Shown here: piece by piece, positions 1 through 8,390 of the stretch
Layout: each line of letters begins with the position of its first letter
Numbering within the stretch: the stretch's first letter is position 1
Assembly (NCBI GenBank): GCA_934101175.1
Contig: CAKOQC010000001.1
Location: 62,001-126,000, forward strand
DNA from: RUG705 sp934101175
GTDB lineage: Bacteria; Bacillota_I; Bacilli_A; RF39; UBA660
Length of the DNA: 64,000 bases
Reading direction: 5' to 3'
Notes under the pieces: generated by a model
Database searches by the model: none
Told to the model about the DNA's origin: nothing
What the model saw: the letters and a program-made list of their open reading frames with translations, nothing else
Made by a program: the position numbers and the translations under genes

Positions 1-2
1 TG

Positions 3-614
3 ACAATCATTACTCAGGTTGAAGTAGACTTAAAAGATCCAGCCTTTAATAGTCCAACTAAACCTGTAGGAATGTTCTATAGCAAAGAGCAATCTGATGA
101 AATTGCAAAAGAGAAAGGCTATATATTTGTCGAAGATGCAGGACGTGGTTATAGGAGAGTTGTACCATCTCCTAAACCCCTTAGTATTGTCGAAGAAGAT
201 GTTGTTAAACAACTAGTAAATAATGGCAATATTGTTATTACTTGTGGCGGTGGTGGAATACCTGTAGTGAAAAAAGAAGGTTATGAAGGAGTAGATGCTG
301 TCATCGATAAAGACTTTGCTGCTGCTAAGCTAGCATCTGTAATTGATGCCGATATCTTACTTATCTTAACCGCAGTAGACAAAGTAAGTATTAATTTCAA
401 TACTGCTAATCAAAAGTCTATTGACACTATGACTATAGAAGAAGCCACTAAATATATTGAAGAAGGTCAATTTGCAAAAGGAAGCATGTTACCAAAAGTA
501 GAAGCTTGTATTGATTTTGTTAAAAAGAAACCAGAAGGAATAGCAATCATTTCTGCACTTAGTCAGGGAGAAGAGGCACTTAAAGGTAAAACTGGTACAA
601 AAATTATTAAATAG
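3..614 (+). CDS. arcC: carbamate kinase, 5' end outside window
   Basis: C-terminal 203 residues of carbamate kinase, which makes ATP from carbamoyl phosphate and ADP as the last step of the arginine deiminase pathway in the cytoplasm. The frame is open from base 3, so the first in-frame ATG at 72 is internal. Visible family features are ITQVEVD near the start, the DPAFxxPTKPVG segment, the GGGGIPV nucleotide-binding loop, ILTAVDKV and GSMLPKVEA. The full protein is normally about 310 residues, so about a third is missing to the left. The next gene starts 15 bases downstream behind a good GGAGGA site, which implies co-transcription with the antiporter. Confidence 0.95.
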   Translation, partial: TIITQVEVDLKDPAFNSPTKPVGMFYSKEQSDEIAKEKGYIFVEDAGRGYRRVVPSPKPLSIVEEDVVKQLVNNGNIVITCGGGGIPVVKKEGYEGVDAVIDKDFAAAKLASVIDADILLILTAVDKVSINFNTANQKSIDTMTIEEATKYIEEGQFAKGSMLPKVEACIDFVKKKPEGIAIISALSQGEEALKGKTGTKIIK

Positions 615-629
615 GGAGGAAAAATAAAA

Positions 630-2078
630 ATGTCGAAAGAAACAAAAAAGAAGAACAAGAAGACAATGCTTTCAGCTTTCTCAATAATTCTCATCATGAT
701 CTTTGCTTTGGGAATAGCTTCACATTTATTACCTCAAGCTAAGTTTGTTGGCGAAGAGATAGTAAATGGTAGTGGTGTAGTTGGAGCAAAATTATCTGAT
801 GTTCTAATGAGTCCAATTCTTGGATTCCAAGATGCTATGGATGTATGTATCTTTATAATGATACTAGGAGCATACTTAGCAGTAGTAACTAAAACTGGTG
901 CTCTTGAAACTGGAATTAAAGTATTAATTAAAAAGTTAAAAGGTAAAGAACTAGTTTTAATTCCAATACTTATGTTTATCTTTAGTATTGGAGGAACAAC
1001 TTACGGTATGCTAGAAGAAACAGTTGGTTTCTATGCATTACTATCAGCTACGATGGTTGCCGCTGGTATGGATACTATTGTAGCATCAGCAACAATTTTA
1101 CTTGGAGCTGGAGTAGGTGTTCTAGGTTCAACTATTAACCCATTTGCTGTAGGAGCTGCTATTGATGCTCTTCCAGATGGAATTGCTGTAAACCAAGGCG
1201 TAATTATTGCTATTGGTGTAGCATTATGGATTACATCTTACGTTATTGCTACTTTATTCGTAATGCGTTATGCTAAGAAAGTTAAGAAAAATAAAGGTTC
1301 TACATTCTTATCATTGCAAGAACAAAAAGCCATGGAAAATAAATATGGTGAAGAAGAAATTGAAGATAATGTTAAATTATCTGGCAAACAAAAAGTTACT
1401 TTATGGATATTTGGTCTATCATTCTTAATAATGATTTTAGGATTTATTCCATGGGGAGACTTCGGAATTACAATATTTGATAATATTACAGGTTTCTTAA
1501 CAGGTTCTCCTTTAGGAACATGGTACTTTAATGAAAGCACTTTATGGTTCTTAATTGTAACTATTGTATTATGTATTATTAATGGCTTTAGTGAAAAAGA
1601 AACCGTTGATACTATTATAGATGGTGCCGATGATATGATTTCAGTAGCTTTCGTTATTGCTGTAGCTCGTGGAGTATCAGTACTAATGGGAATAACTCAT
1701 TTCGATAACTATATTATCTATAATGCAGCTGAATGGTTAAAAGACATGCCAGCCATCTTATATGCTCCATGTAATTACTTATTACATATAGTATTATCTA
1801 TCTTAGTACCATCATCATCTGGACTTGCTAGTTTATCTACTCCAATTATGGGGCCACTTACTAATCAATTAGGTTTCTCAGTTGAAACTAGTATTATGAT
1901 TATGGTTGCTGCTAATGGATTAGTTAACTTAATAACTCCAACATGTGGTGCTATCATGGGTGGCTTAGCAGTAGCTCGTGTTGAATATTCTACTTGGTTC
2001 AAATGGGCCTTTAGATTAATTCTATATCTAGCTCTAGCTTCAGTAGCTATTCTTACATTAGCAATGCTAATATTCTAA
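630..2078 (+). CDS. YfcC-family amino-acid antiporter/permease
   Basis: A 482-residue polytopic membrane protein of the YfcC/C4-dicarboxylate anaerobic carrier family, with about 12 hydrophobic segments. Family marks are the GGTTYGMLEET loop near residue 115, VPSSSGLASLSTPIMGPL near residue 390 and ANGLVNLITPT near residue 425. In this family the substrate is hard to read from sequence. Because it directly follows arcC, an arginine/ornithine or citrulline/ornithine exchange role is the best inference. The start at 630 follows an AGGGAGGA site. A hairpin terminator follows at 2093. Confidence 0.85.
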   Translation: MSKETKKKNKKTMLSAFSIILIMIFALGIASHLLPQAKFVGEEIVNGSGVVGAKLSDVLMSPILGFQDAMDVCIFIMILGAYLAVVTKTGALETGIKVLIKKLKGKELVLIPILMFIFSIGGTTYGMLEETVGFYALLSATMVAAGMDTIVASATILLGAGVGVLGSTINPFAVGAAIDALPDGIAVNQGVIIAIGVALWITSYVIATLFVMRYAKKVKKNKGSTFLSLQEQKAMENKYGEEEIEDNVKLSGKQKVTLWIFGLSFLIMILGFIPWGDFGITIFDNITGFLTGSPLGTWYFNESTLWFLIVTIVLCIINGFSEKETVDTIIDGADDMISVAFVIAVARGVSVLMGITHFDNYIIYNAAEWLKDMPAILYAPCNYLLHIVLSILVPSSSGLASLSTPIMGPLTNQLGFSVETSIMIMVAANGLVNLITPTCGAIMGGLAVARVEYSTWFKWAFRLILYLALASVAILTLAMLIF

Positions 2079-2092
2079 TATAATAAATTTAT

Positions 2093-2127
2093 AAAGCAAT
2101 CTGATATATTCAGGTTGCTTTATTTCT
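2093..2127 (+). terminator. intrinsic terminator after the arcC-antiporter operon
   Basis: A 12-bp stem (AAAGCAATCTGA with TCAGGTTGCTTT, one G-T pair) and a 5-base loop, followed by a T-rich tract. Confidence 0.8.
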
Positions 2128-2178
2128 TTATTAATAATGAAATATATATTACTATACAAAAGAAAAAAAGTTATAAAG

Positions 2179-2350
2179 AAGTATTATACTTTATAGCTTC
2201 CTATCATGACTAAATTATACTATAAATAAAGAACTCACACAAGATATATTGATATTTTTTTCTAAAAAATTTTAACTTTTATATTTTTAGATAAAGTCAA
2301 TGTTTTCAAGGACTTATGTTGCATTTATAAAATTATAAAGTATAATACTT
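2179..2350. promoter_or_regulatory. invertible promoter cassette A, OFF orientation
   Basis: A 172-bp block bounded by perfect 17-bp inverted repeats, AAGTATTATACTTTATA at 2179-2195 and its reverse complement at 2334-2350. Read on the minus strand, the interior matches the interiors of the blocks at 13681 and 22756: a conserved stretch containing GAAAACATTGACTTTATC, then a TTGTGT/TATAAT promoter and a TTTAgTCATgaTAG tract. Relative to those two copies the block is reverse-complemented, so its promoter faces away from the gene at 2376. The sequence past the right repeat (TACTTGAGGACTTTTTT) is not inverted and matches the other two loci. This is what a site-specific inversion leaves. Confidence 0.85.
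2214..2242 (-). promoter_or_regulatory. sigma-A promoter inside cassette A, pointing left
   Basis: Minus strand: -35 TTGTGT at 2242-2237, 17-bp spacer, -10 TATAAT at 2219-2214. It fires toward the antiporter terminator and away from the gene at 2376. Inverting the cassette would place it about 110 bases upstream of that gene's ATG. Confidence 0.8.
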
Positions 2351-2375
2351 GAGGACTTTTTTGAAGAAGTATAAT

Positions 2376-2640
2376 ATGGAAAATAATAGGAAAGCATTGA
2401 TAATAGTTGCCATGTTTGGATTAATTATTGCAATTATTGGCGGAACATTAGCATATTGGAATTGGCAGAGTACAGAGGCACAAAAAACAGTGGTTCCAGT
2501 GCAGGTGTGTTCTACTTCAGCGACATCTACATTGGTTTTGTCGCCGACTTCGGCAGTTTCTGCGCTGTTCTTATCAGCATTCAATAGTAAGAAAGAATTA
2601 TTTCATAGTAATATCGTAAGTATATATCTTATTAGCGCAA
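2376..2640 (+). pseudogene. truncated SipW-signal surface protein gene behind cassette A
   Basis: Starts MENNRKALIIVAMFG with a hydrophobic segment and GGTLAYWNWQSTEAQKT, the same N-terminal pattern as the surface proteins at 13888 and 53285. After QKT (about residue 37) similarity to those proteins ends. The frame has no stop before the terminator at 2641-2679 and stays open to 2834 inside the convergent gene. Bases about 2490-2580 are visibly richer in G+C than the surroundings. The ribosome binding site is poor (GAAGAAG) where the two sister loci have GGAGTG. I read it as a decayed or recombined phase-variable surface gene. One extra A in the six-A run near 2480 would give a stop at 2585-2587, so a slippage mutant is also possible. 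Confidence 0.6.
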
Positions 2641-2679
2641 AAAATAAGAAGACCTCTTCTAAAAAGATCTTCTTATTTT
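2641..2679. terminator. bidirectional terminator
   Basis: Perfect 12-bp stem AAAATAAGAAGA / TCTTCTTATTTT with A- and T-rich flanks on the two sides. It ends one base before the stop codon of the leftward MMPL gene and also closes the rightward unit starting at 2376. Confidence 0.85.
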
Positions 2680-2680
2680 T

Positions 2681-4399
2681 TTATTTAAATAAATTTTTAA
2701 TTCTATCTATAAATGATGTTTTCTCTATTTTAGTACTAGTTTTAACTTCTTCTTTAGTAACTTTCTTACCATCTAATACCATTACAAATTTTGTACTACC
2801 ATCATCAGTACTATTCTTCATAGTAAATGTTTGATAATCATTTCCCATATTAGCTAACTTTTCTAATTTATTAACATTTCCTTGTAAACTATTATTTAAA
2901 AAGTTACTTAATACTTTAATACCTTGTTCATCAAATTCTCCTAATCCACTATTAAATGTTTCCATTCCTATAACTAGATTATCAGTACCAGTTACCATTT
3001 CCGAAGTCTTATTAGTAATAAGGTCTAATCCATAAGCTAATTCCTTAGTACCATCAGCTAACTTCTTAGCACCAACTTCCATTTCTTCTAGGTTACTACT
3101 CATTAAATTAATCATTCCATTAACACTATCATTAACAGAATTTAATTTCTCTAATAATTGTTCTAAAGTTCCAGTATTAGTGTTAAGTAGAGTAATTAAT
3201 TTCATATTATTAGCATAGCTATTTTCATAGTTATATTTAATATTATATAATGTCATTGTAGGATCCATACTAATAACTTCTTGATAACTATATTTATTTA
3301 ATTCTTTCTCATTATAAGTAGTAGCTAATAAATTATTAATATCACTAATATTCTTAACTTGTTCATTATTAGTAGCTATAAGCATCTTAATAGAAGTAAT
3401 ACTATCTTCATTATCAGGATCATTTAATGAAGTAGATATATCTTTTAATGTACTTATCATTAAGTTAATACCATCATCAAGATTAATAGCACCATTCATA
3501 ATTTCTTGCATTTTTTCATTAACTAAAACTAATTTTTCATATAGTAGGTTAGTACCATTATCCAAATCTTTAGTTCCTTCTAATAAATCATTAGCACCAT
3601 CCATTAATTCTTTCATATATTTATCAAGTTCACTACCTTTATTAGAAATACTATTTACTTTATCAAATATACTAAAATCATCTTGTGATAATATCTTTGA
3701 AGATGCTATGTTATACATTGTAGGTAATTCAAATTTATCAGTATCAAAACTAATATTAATTTTATCCATATCATTAAGTTCTGACATATTCATACTTTCA
3801 TATAGTCCCGGAGTAGCAAGTCCCACAACCATATTACTCATTCCATTATCCATAATCTTACCATTACTAATAGTTAAATTATAATTATCTTGATTAGGAA
3901 TAACTGTTCCCATAACTACTACAAATGGTGTATATAGATAAGTATTTTGTCCATTTACATATACTAAATGTTTATCTTTATTAGTATACTTAATCATTAT
4001 TTCTACATGTCCTTTTTTACCAATCATTTCATCAGCTGTCATTTCTTTTCCATCTAATTTATAAGTAATATTTATTCCTATTGGTAATTCTTTATCACTA
4101 GTTCCTTGATAAGTAATATTTTTACCAAGTGCTGACCAAGTAACTTTAAATTCATCTTTTACAAAAGAACTATCGTTACTAATATTTTTAATATCAAGTA
4201 AATCTGTTAAGTCATTAAGTTCATCATCTTTATTATTATTAATTAATTGTTCTGTAACTGTAGTTTTAATTACTGATCCATCACTATTAATTTTTGAGTA
4301 TACTGTTTCATTTTTAGTTAAGGCATTAACTGGTATAGTAGTAAATAGTGATAAGGTAAGCATAAAACAAGCTGTTGCTTTTTTTAAATTCTTTTTCAT
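2681..4399 (-). CDS. internal in-frame gene: secreted YhgE/Pip-like protein
   Basis: Alternative product of 572 residues from the ATG at 4399, 7 bases after a perfect AAGGAGGA site. It begins with a Sec signal peptide ending near IPVNALTK. In related loci an MMPL permease and such a secreted partner would be expected as two genes. Here the upstream frame simply runs through the ribosome binding site. Whether this separate protein is still made cannot be decided from sequence. Confidence 0.5.
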   Translation of the reverse strand: MKKNLKKATACFMLTLSLFTTIPVNALTKNETVYSKINSDGSVIKTTVTEQLINNNKDDELNDLTDLLDIKNISNDSSFVKDEFKVTWSALGKNITYQGTSDKELPIGINITYKLDGKEMTADEMIGKKGHVEIMIKYTNKDKHLVYVNGQNTYLYTPFVVVMGTVIPNQDNYNLTISNGKIMDNGMSNMVVGLATPGLYESMNMSELNDMDKINISFDTDKFELPTMYNIASSKILSQDDFSIFDKVNSISNKGSELDKYMKELMDGANDLLEGTKDLDNGTNLLYEKLVLVNEKMQEIMNGAINLDDGINLMISTLKDISTSLNDPDNEDSITSIKMLIATNNEQVKNISDINNLLATTYNEKELNKYSYQEVISMDPTMTLYNIKYNYENSYANNMKLITLLNTNTGTLEQLLEKLNSVNDSVNGMINLMSSNLEEMEVGAKKLADGTKELAYGLDLITNKTSEMVTGTDNLVIGMETFNSGLGEFDEQGIKVLSNFLNNSLQGNVNKLEKLANMGNDYQTFTMKNSTDDGSTKFVMVLDGKKVTKEEVKTSTKIEKTSFIDRIKNLFK

Positions 4400-6466
4400 A
4401 TTTTTATCCTCCTTCATATTTAAAGTTGTCTTCATAATTAATTTATCAAATATTAGTAGTATAGTAGGTAATACTATAATAACTACAAACATACTAATAA
4501 TTGCTCCTCTACCTATAAGTGAACATATTGCTCCAACTAAGTCAATCTTAGAATATAATCCTACTCCAAATGTTGCCGCAAAGAAGCATAGTCCACTAGT
4601 AAGAATAGAGTTATCTGAATAATTAGCTGCTTCTAATATAGCTTTTTCTTTATCCATACCATTCTTTCTTCTAGTTAAATAATTAGTAGTCATAAGTATT
4701 GCATAATCAATAGTAGCTCCTAATTGAATTGTTCCTAGTACTATTGGAGCTATAAAAGGAAGTACTGTTCCATTCAAATAAGAAAATCCCATATTAATAA
4801 ATATTGCTGTTTGTATAGCTATTATCAATAATATTGGTAAACTAATTGATTTTAAAGCTATAATCATAATTATTAGTATACATATAATTGATTGAGAATT
4901 AACATTAATAAAGTCTGTATCGCTAATAGATATTAAATCTTTCATTAATGGTCCTTCTCCTGCTAATATAGCATTACTATCATATTTTTTAATTATCCTA
5001 TTAATAGTATCAGTCTGTGTATTTAATTCATCAGTAGCTATATCATATACTGAATTAATTAAAAACATTTGATATTTATCAGAAGTAAATATATTTTTAA
5101 TATCATCAGGTAATGTATCTATATTAATTCCCATTTGATTCAAAGTATTGCTAGATAGAATAAGTGAAACTCCATCTACTTCATTAATTTCTTGTATTAA
5201 TTCATCTATTGTATCACTTTTAATATTACTATCTAATATTACTATTTCAGGAGATACTATATTATATTTATCTTTAAGTTCCTGATTAGCTGTAATACTC
5301 TCTAGATATTTAGGTAAACTCTCATCCATCTTGTAGTATACATCTACTTTGTTATAGCATAGATAAGCCGGTATAATCATTAATACGAATATTATAAATA
5401 TTAATGCATGTTTTTTAACTATAAAGTTATTAATCTTAGAAAAGTCAAACATTACTGGTTTATGTCTAGATTTCATAATTTGTCTGTCAAATACTAGTAG
5501 TAGGCTAGGAAAGATTGTTATAACTGAGATAAGTCCTATAAATACTCCTTTAGCCATAACTAATCCTAAGTTCTTGCCAAGTGTAAGTCTCATTGAACAT
5601 AGTACTAAGAATCCAGCAATAGTGGTAATTGAAGAAGCTGTAACTGAAGTAAATGTCTCTTTAATACTCTCACACATTGCCTCTTTCATATCTATTCCTT
5701 TATTTCTTTTATCTTCATAACTATGATATAAGAATATTGAAAAGTCTGTTGTAACTCCTAGTTGAAGTACTGCTACCAATGCTTTAGTAATATAAGATAT
5801 ATCTCCTAAAAAGACATTAGTACCTAAATTAAAGATAATAGATATTCCAATATTTCCTAGTAGTAATATTGGTACTAAATAAGAATCTAATGCTAACTCT
5901 AATACTATTAAGCATAAAGTTACTGCTATGATAACATAGATAGTTATTTCTTTATCGGATAAGTTCATTGTATCAACAACCATTGAACTCATACCACCCA
6001 TCTTAACTTTATCATTAGTAATATTTCTAATATCATTAACTGCTTTAATAGTACTATCTGATGATGTAGAACCACTAAATGTAACTAATAATACATCATC
6101 ATTATCTGTACTAATTTTACTAACGATATCACTAGGTAAATATTCTTTAGGAATATCTGTACCAATAGCGTCATATAAGCTGACTACTTTATTAACTCCA
6201 TCTACATCACGAATTTTATCTTCTAAATTAAGAATATCATTACTACTCATATTATTAATAGTAATAATAGAAAACGATCCCATATTGAAGTCTTCTGTTA
6301 AAATATCTTGTCCCTTAACAGTTTCAATATCTTTAGGTAAATATACTAAAATATCATAATTCGTTTTCGTAACCTTAATTCCTATTAATGATAGTGCAAA
6401 TAAAATCGTTGTAATAATTAGAATTAATGTTTTATGATTACATACATAATCTCCAAATTTTTTCAT
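2681..6466 (-). CDS. MMPL/RND-type exporter fused to a secreted YhgE/Pip-like domain
   Basis: A 1261-residue reading frame. Residues 1-689 form an MMPL permease: two halves, each a membrane segment, a large external loop and a cluster of five or so membrane helices (about 173-345 and 550-685). Residues 690 on begin with a second signal-like stretch (MKKNLKKATACFMLTLSLF) followed by about 540 external residues with repeated G-x2-L-x2-G-T helical motifs, as in YhgE/Pip proteins. MMPL proteins export lipids, peptides or drugs with proton energy. The junction holds a complete AAGGAGGA site (4414-4407) and ATG (4399) but no stop codon for the permease. So the full fusion, the secreted part alone, or both may be made. 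It is divergent from a TetR gene, its likely regulator. Confidence 0.8.
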   Translation of the reverse strand: MKKFGDYVCNHKTLILIITTILFALSLIGIKVTKTNYDILVYLPKDIETVKGQDILTEDFNMGSFSIITINNMSSNDILNLEDKIRDVDGVNKVVSLYDAIGTDIPKEYLPSDIVSKISTDNDDVLLVTFSGSTSSDSTIKAVNDIRNITNDKVKMGGMSSMVVDTMNLSDKEITIYVIIAVTLCLIVLELALDSYLVPILLLGNIGISIIFNLGTNVFLGDISYITKALVAVLQLGVTTDFSIFLYHSYEDKRNKGIDMKEAMCESIKETFTSVTASSITTIAGFLVLCSMRLTLGKNLGLVMAKGVFIGLISVITIFPSLLLVFDRQIMKSRHKPVMFDFSKINNFIVKKHALIFIIFVLMIIPAYLCYNKVDVYYKMDESLPKYLESITANQELKDKYNIVSPEIVILDSNIKSDTIDELIQEINEVDGVSLILSSNTLNQMGINIDTLPDDIKNIFTSDKYQMFLINSVYDIATDELNTQTDTINRIIKKYDSNAILAGEGPLMKDLISISDTDFINVNSQSIICILIIMIIALKSISLPILLIIAIQTAIFINMGFSYLNGTVLPFIAPIVLGTIQLGATIDYAILMTTNYLTRRKNGMDKEKAILEAANYSDNSILTSGLCFFAATFGVGLYSKIDLVGAICSLIGRGAIISMFVVIIVLPTILLIFDKLIMKTTLNMKEDKNMKKNLKKATACFMLTLSLFTTIPVNALTKNETVYSKINSDGSVIKTTVTEQLINNNKDDELNDLTDLLDIKNISNDSSFVKDEFKVTWSALGKNITYQGTSDKELPIGINITYKLDGKEMTADEMIGKKGHVEIMIKYTNKDKHLVYVNGQNTYLYTPFVVVMGTVIPNQDNYNLTISNGKIMDNGMSNMVVGLATPGLYESMNMSELNDMDKINISFDTDKFELPTMYNIASSKILSQDDFSIFDKVNSISNKGSELDKYMKELMDGANDLLEGTKDLDNGTNLLYEKLVLVNEKMQEIMNGAINLDDGINLMISTLKDISTSLNDPDNEDSITSIKMLIATNNEQVKNISDINNLLATTYNEKELNKYSYQEVISMDPTMTLYNIKYNYENSYANNMKLITLLNTNTGTLEQLLEKLNSVNDSVNGMINLMSSNLEEMEVGAKKLADGTKELAYGLDLITNKTSEMVTGTDNLVIGMETFNSGLGEFDEQGIKVLSNFLNNSLQGNVNKLEKLANMGNDYQTFTMKNSTDDGSTKFVMVLDGKKVTKEEVKTSTKIEKTSFIDRIKNLFK

Positions 6467-6490
6467 TTATATTTCCTCCGTTTCTTATTC

Positions 6491-6518
6491 ATTGTATTAC
6501 AAACTTCTAAATATTCAA
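6491..6518 (-). promoter_or_regulatory. promoter of the MMPL gene
   Basis: Minus strand: TTGAAT at 6518-6513, 16-bp spacer, TACAAT at 6496-6491, about 25 bases before the start at 6466. A GGAGGAA ribosome binding site lies at 6479-6473. Confidence 0.6.
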
Positions 6519-6536
6519 CAAACATATCTCTATATC

Positions 6537-6568
6537 TGTCTAATAATAGACATTTGTATGAAAATGTA
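6537..6568. promoter_or_regulatory. probable TetR operator pair
   Basis: Two adjacent dyads in the divergent intergenic region: TGTCTA-N4-TAGACA at 6537-6552 and ACATTT-N6-AAATGT at 6551-6568. They lie between the leftward MMPL promoter and the rightward regulator promoter, the usual place for a TetR-family autoregulatory operator. The assignment is inferred from position and symmetry. Confidence 0.5.
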
Positions 6569-6576
6569 CTAATATA

Positions 6577-6605
6577 TTGATAACCCTCTTTACTTAAATT
6601 ATAAA
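6577..6605 (+). promoter_or_regulatory. promoter of the TetR gene
   Basis: TTGATA at 6577-6582, 17-bp spacer, TATAAA at 6600-6605, followed by an AGGAGGA site at 6631-6637 and ATG at 6642. A second TATAAT sits at 6611-6616 without a clear -35. Confidence 0.6.
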
Positions 6606-6641
6606 ATTGGTATAATTAGGTTATAAAAAGAGGAGGATAAT

Positions 6642-7211
6642 ATGGAAAATGAAAAAATTGATTTAAGAATAGTTAAAACTAAGAAGGTACTTTATACAAC
6701 ATTAATTGAATTAATGAAGGAAATGCCTTTTGAAGAAATAAAAGTATCAGACATTTGTAGTAGGGCTTTAGTAAATAGATCTACTTTCTATAGTCATTAT
6801 TCTGATAAATATGATTTACTTAGTGATTGCGTTAAAGCTATCAAAAACTCACTTGCCAAGGAACTTTCTAAAAATGAGAAGATAACTACTGCTAGAGATT
6901 ATTATCTTAAAATGATTTCTATCTTTATAGATCATATTGAAGAAAACAAAGAAATATATAAACTAATCGTTGTAAACAATAAAAATTCTGTTACGATGGA
7001 TATTGTCTATGATGTTATGAATGAGGATATTAATAAACATGTTCGTGAATTTGATAGTTTAAATAATCGTAAAGTTCCCCTAGATATCATTACTAAATTC
7101 TATCTTGGAGCAGTCTTCAATGTTGGTATTGAATTTCTAAATAATGATTATAAATATAGTAAAGAAGAAATAATTAAATATCTATCACTATTAATACCTA
7201 AAGATTTATAA
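6642..7211 (+). CDS. TetR/AcrR-family transcriptional regulator
   Basis: 189 residues. The N-terminal helix-turn-helix is at about 10-55, with the TetR signature FEEIKVSDICSRALVNRSTFYSHYSDK. The C-terminal ligand domain ends in helices resembling the TetR_C / DUF-type domain of Firmicute regulators (FYLGAVFNVGIEFLNNDYKYSKEEII). It is divergently transcribed from the MMPL exporter, so it most likely represses that gene and itself through the dyads at 6537-6568. Confidence 0.9.
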   Translation: MENEKIDLRIVKTKKVLYTTLIELMKEMPFEEIKVSDICSRALVNRSTFYSHYSDKYDLLSDCVKAIKNSLAKELSKNEKITTARDYYLKMISIFIDHIEENKEIYKLIVVNNKNSVTMDIVYDVMNEDINKHVREFDSLNNRKVPLDIITKFYLGAVFNVGIEFLNNDYKYSKEEIIKYLSLLIPKDL

Positions 7212-7303
7212 AAATACTATTAATAAACTTAAATATATGTTAAAATATATTTGTAATCTATTAAGGTTATAATAAGGAGTATATAAATAAGGAGTGTATT
7301 AAA

Positions 7304-8272
7304 ATGAATGAAAAAGAATTAAAAAAAATCTTTAAGACTAATTCTAAATATTTACTTACTGTAGTAATTCTATTTGTAGTATCAATAGTTATGTTTGCTA
7401 TGTCGACACCTGTAGAAGAAGAGGAAAGCCCTAAAGATTATAATGACTTAATCGTCGATAAGCAAGATCAAGAAGGCTCATACGCTACAGTTACTATTGA
7501 TTCAGTACCAATATTATTTGCTACTAATGATTATGAAAATTATTATATTGTTATGGATACTAATAATTATATGTATTTATCTAGATTAACAGATGACACT
7601 TATAATAAATTAGAAAAAGAATATAGTACTAATAAAAGTATTAATTATACTTTAACTGGTTATCTATATAATGCCCCTGAAGAATTACAAAAGTTAGCTA
7701 TGGATATCTATAATGAAGAAATGGGCGAAGAAATTATTACTAAATATAATTATCATACATATTTTGGTAGTACTTATCTAGATGAAACTAATAATCCTAA
7801 TGCTAATGATACTCTACTTGCTATTGGTTTTATTCTAATTATTGTATCTATCATCATCTTTATCGTATATCTAGTTAATGTAATTAAAACTAAAAAAACT
7901 TATAAAAAATATTCTAAAGAAGAATTAACTACCATCTTACAAGAAAGTACTACTATAGCATATCCTAAAGCTAAAATTTATCTAACTAGTAAATATATTA
8001 TATCTACATCAAGTGGTATAACTGTAACTAAATATGAAGACTTAGTATGGATGTATATTCAAAGAAGAACATATAACTTCATAAATATTGGTACTAATCT
8101 CTTAGGACGCACTAATAATAATAAAGTAGTAAACTTAGCAGTTACTTATAGAAATAACTATCTATTAGAAGAAATAATTTCTGAAATAGAAAAACATAAT
8201 AAAAATATCTTAATTGGATATACTAAAGAAAACTCTAAAGCTTATCGTGAAACAGTTAAAAATAAGAAATAG
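7304..8272 (+). CDS. uncharacterised two-helix membrane protein
   Basis: 322 residues, family not recognised. A membrane segment at about 17-35 is followed by an external domain of about 130 residues (VTIDSVPILFATNDYENYYIV), a second membrane helix at about 170-193 and a cytoplasmic C-terminal domain of about 125 residues. The pattern ISTSSGITVTKYEDLVWMYI resembles a small PH-like beta domain, but this is only a fold guess. Upstream, two tandem copies of ATAAGGAGTRTAT (7273-7300) duplicate the ribosome binding site; the second, at 7289-7294, serves the ATG at 7304. No convincing terminator follows. Confidence 0.6.
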   Translation: MNEKELKKIFKTNSKYLLTVVILFVVSIVMFAMSTPVEEEESPKDYNDLIVDKQDQEGSYATVTIDSVPILFATNDYENYYIVMDTNNYMYLSRLTDDTYNKLEKEYSTNKSINYTLTGYLYNAPEELQKLAMDIYNEEMGEEIITKYNYHTYFGSTYLDETNNPNANDTLLAIGFILIIVSIIIFIVYLVNVIKTKKTYKKYSKEELTTILQESTTIAYPKAKIYLTSKYIISTSSGITVTKYEDLVWMYIQRRTYNFINIGTNLLGRTNNNKVVNLAVTYRNNYLLEEIISEIEKHNKNILIGYTKENSKAYRETVKNKK

Positions 8273-8390
8273 CCCAAAACTATTTCTTTTAATTTATCAA
8301 GAATAATTTCTTTTCAAGATATATAAGAATAATTAATCAATGATAATTTTAAAGTAGTCAAATTCTACCAGTTTAAAATAATATTAAAAA

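Noticed and set aside
2333..2584. Minus-strand frame opposite the cassette A gene
   Set aside because: No ribosome binding site, and it overlaps the right inverted repeat. Its apparent codon bias comes from the GC-rich segment, so I did not call it.
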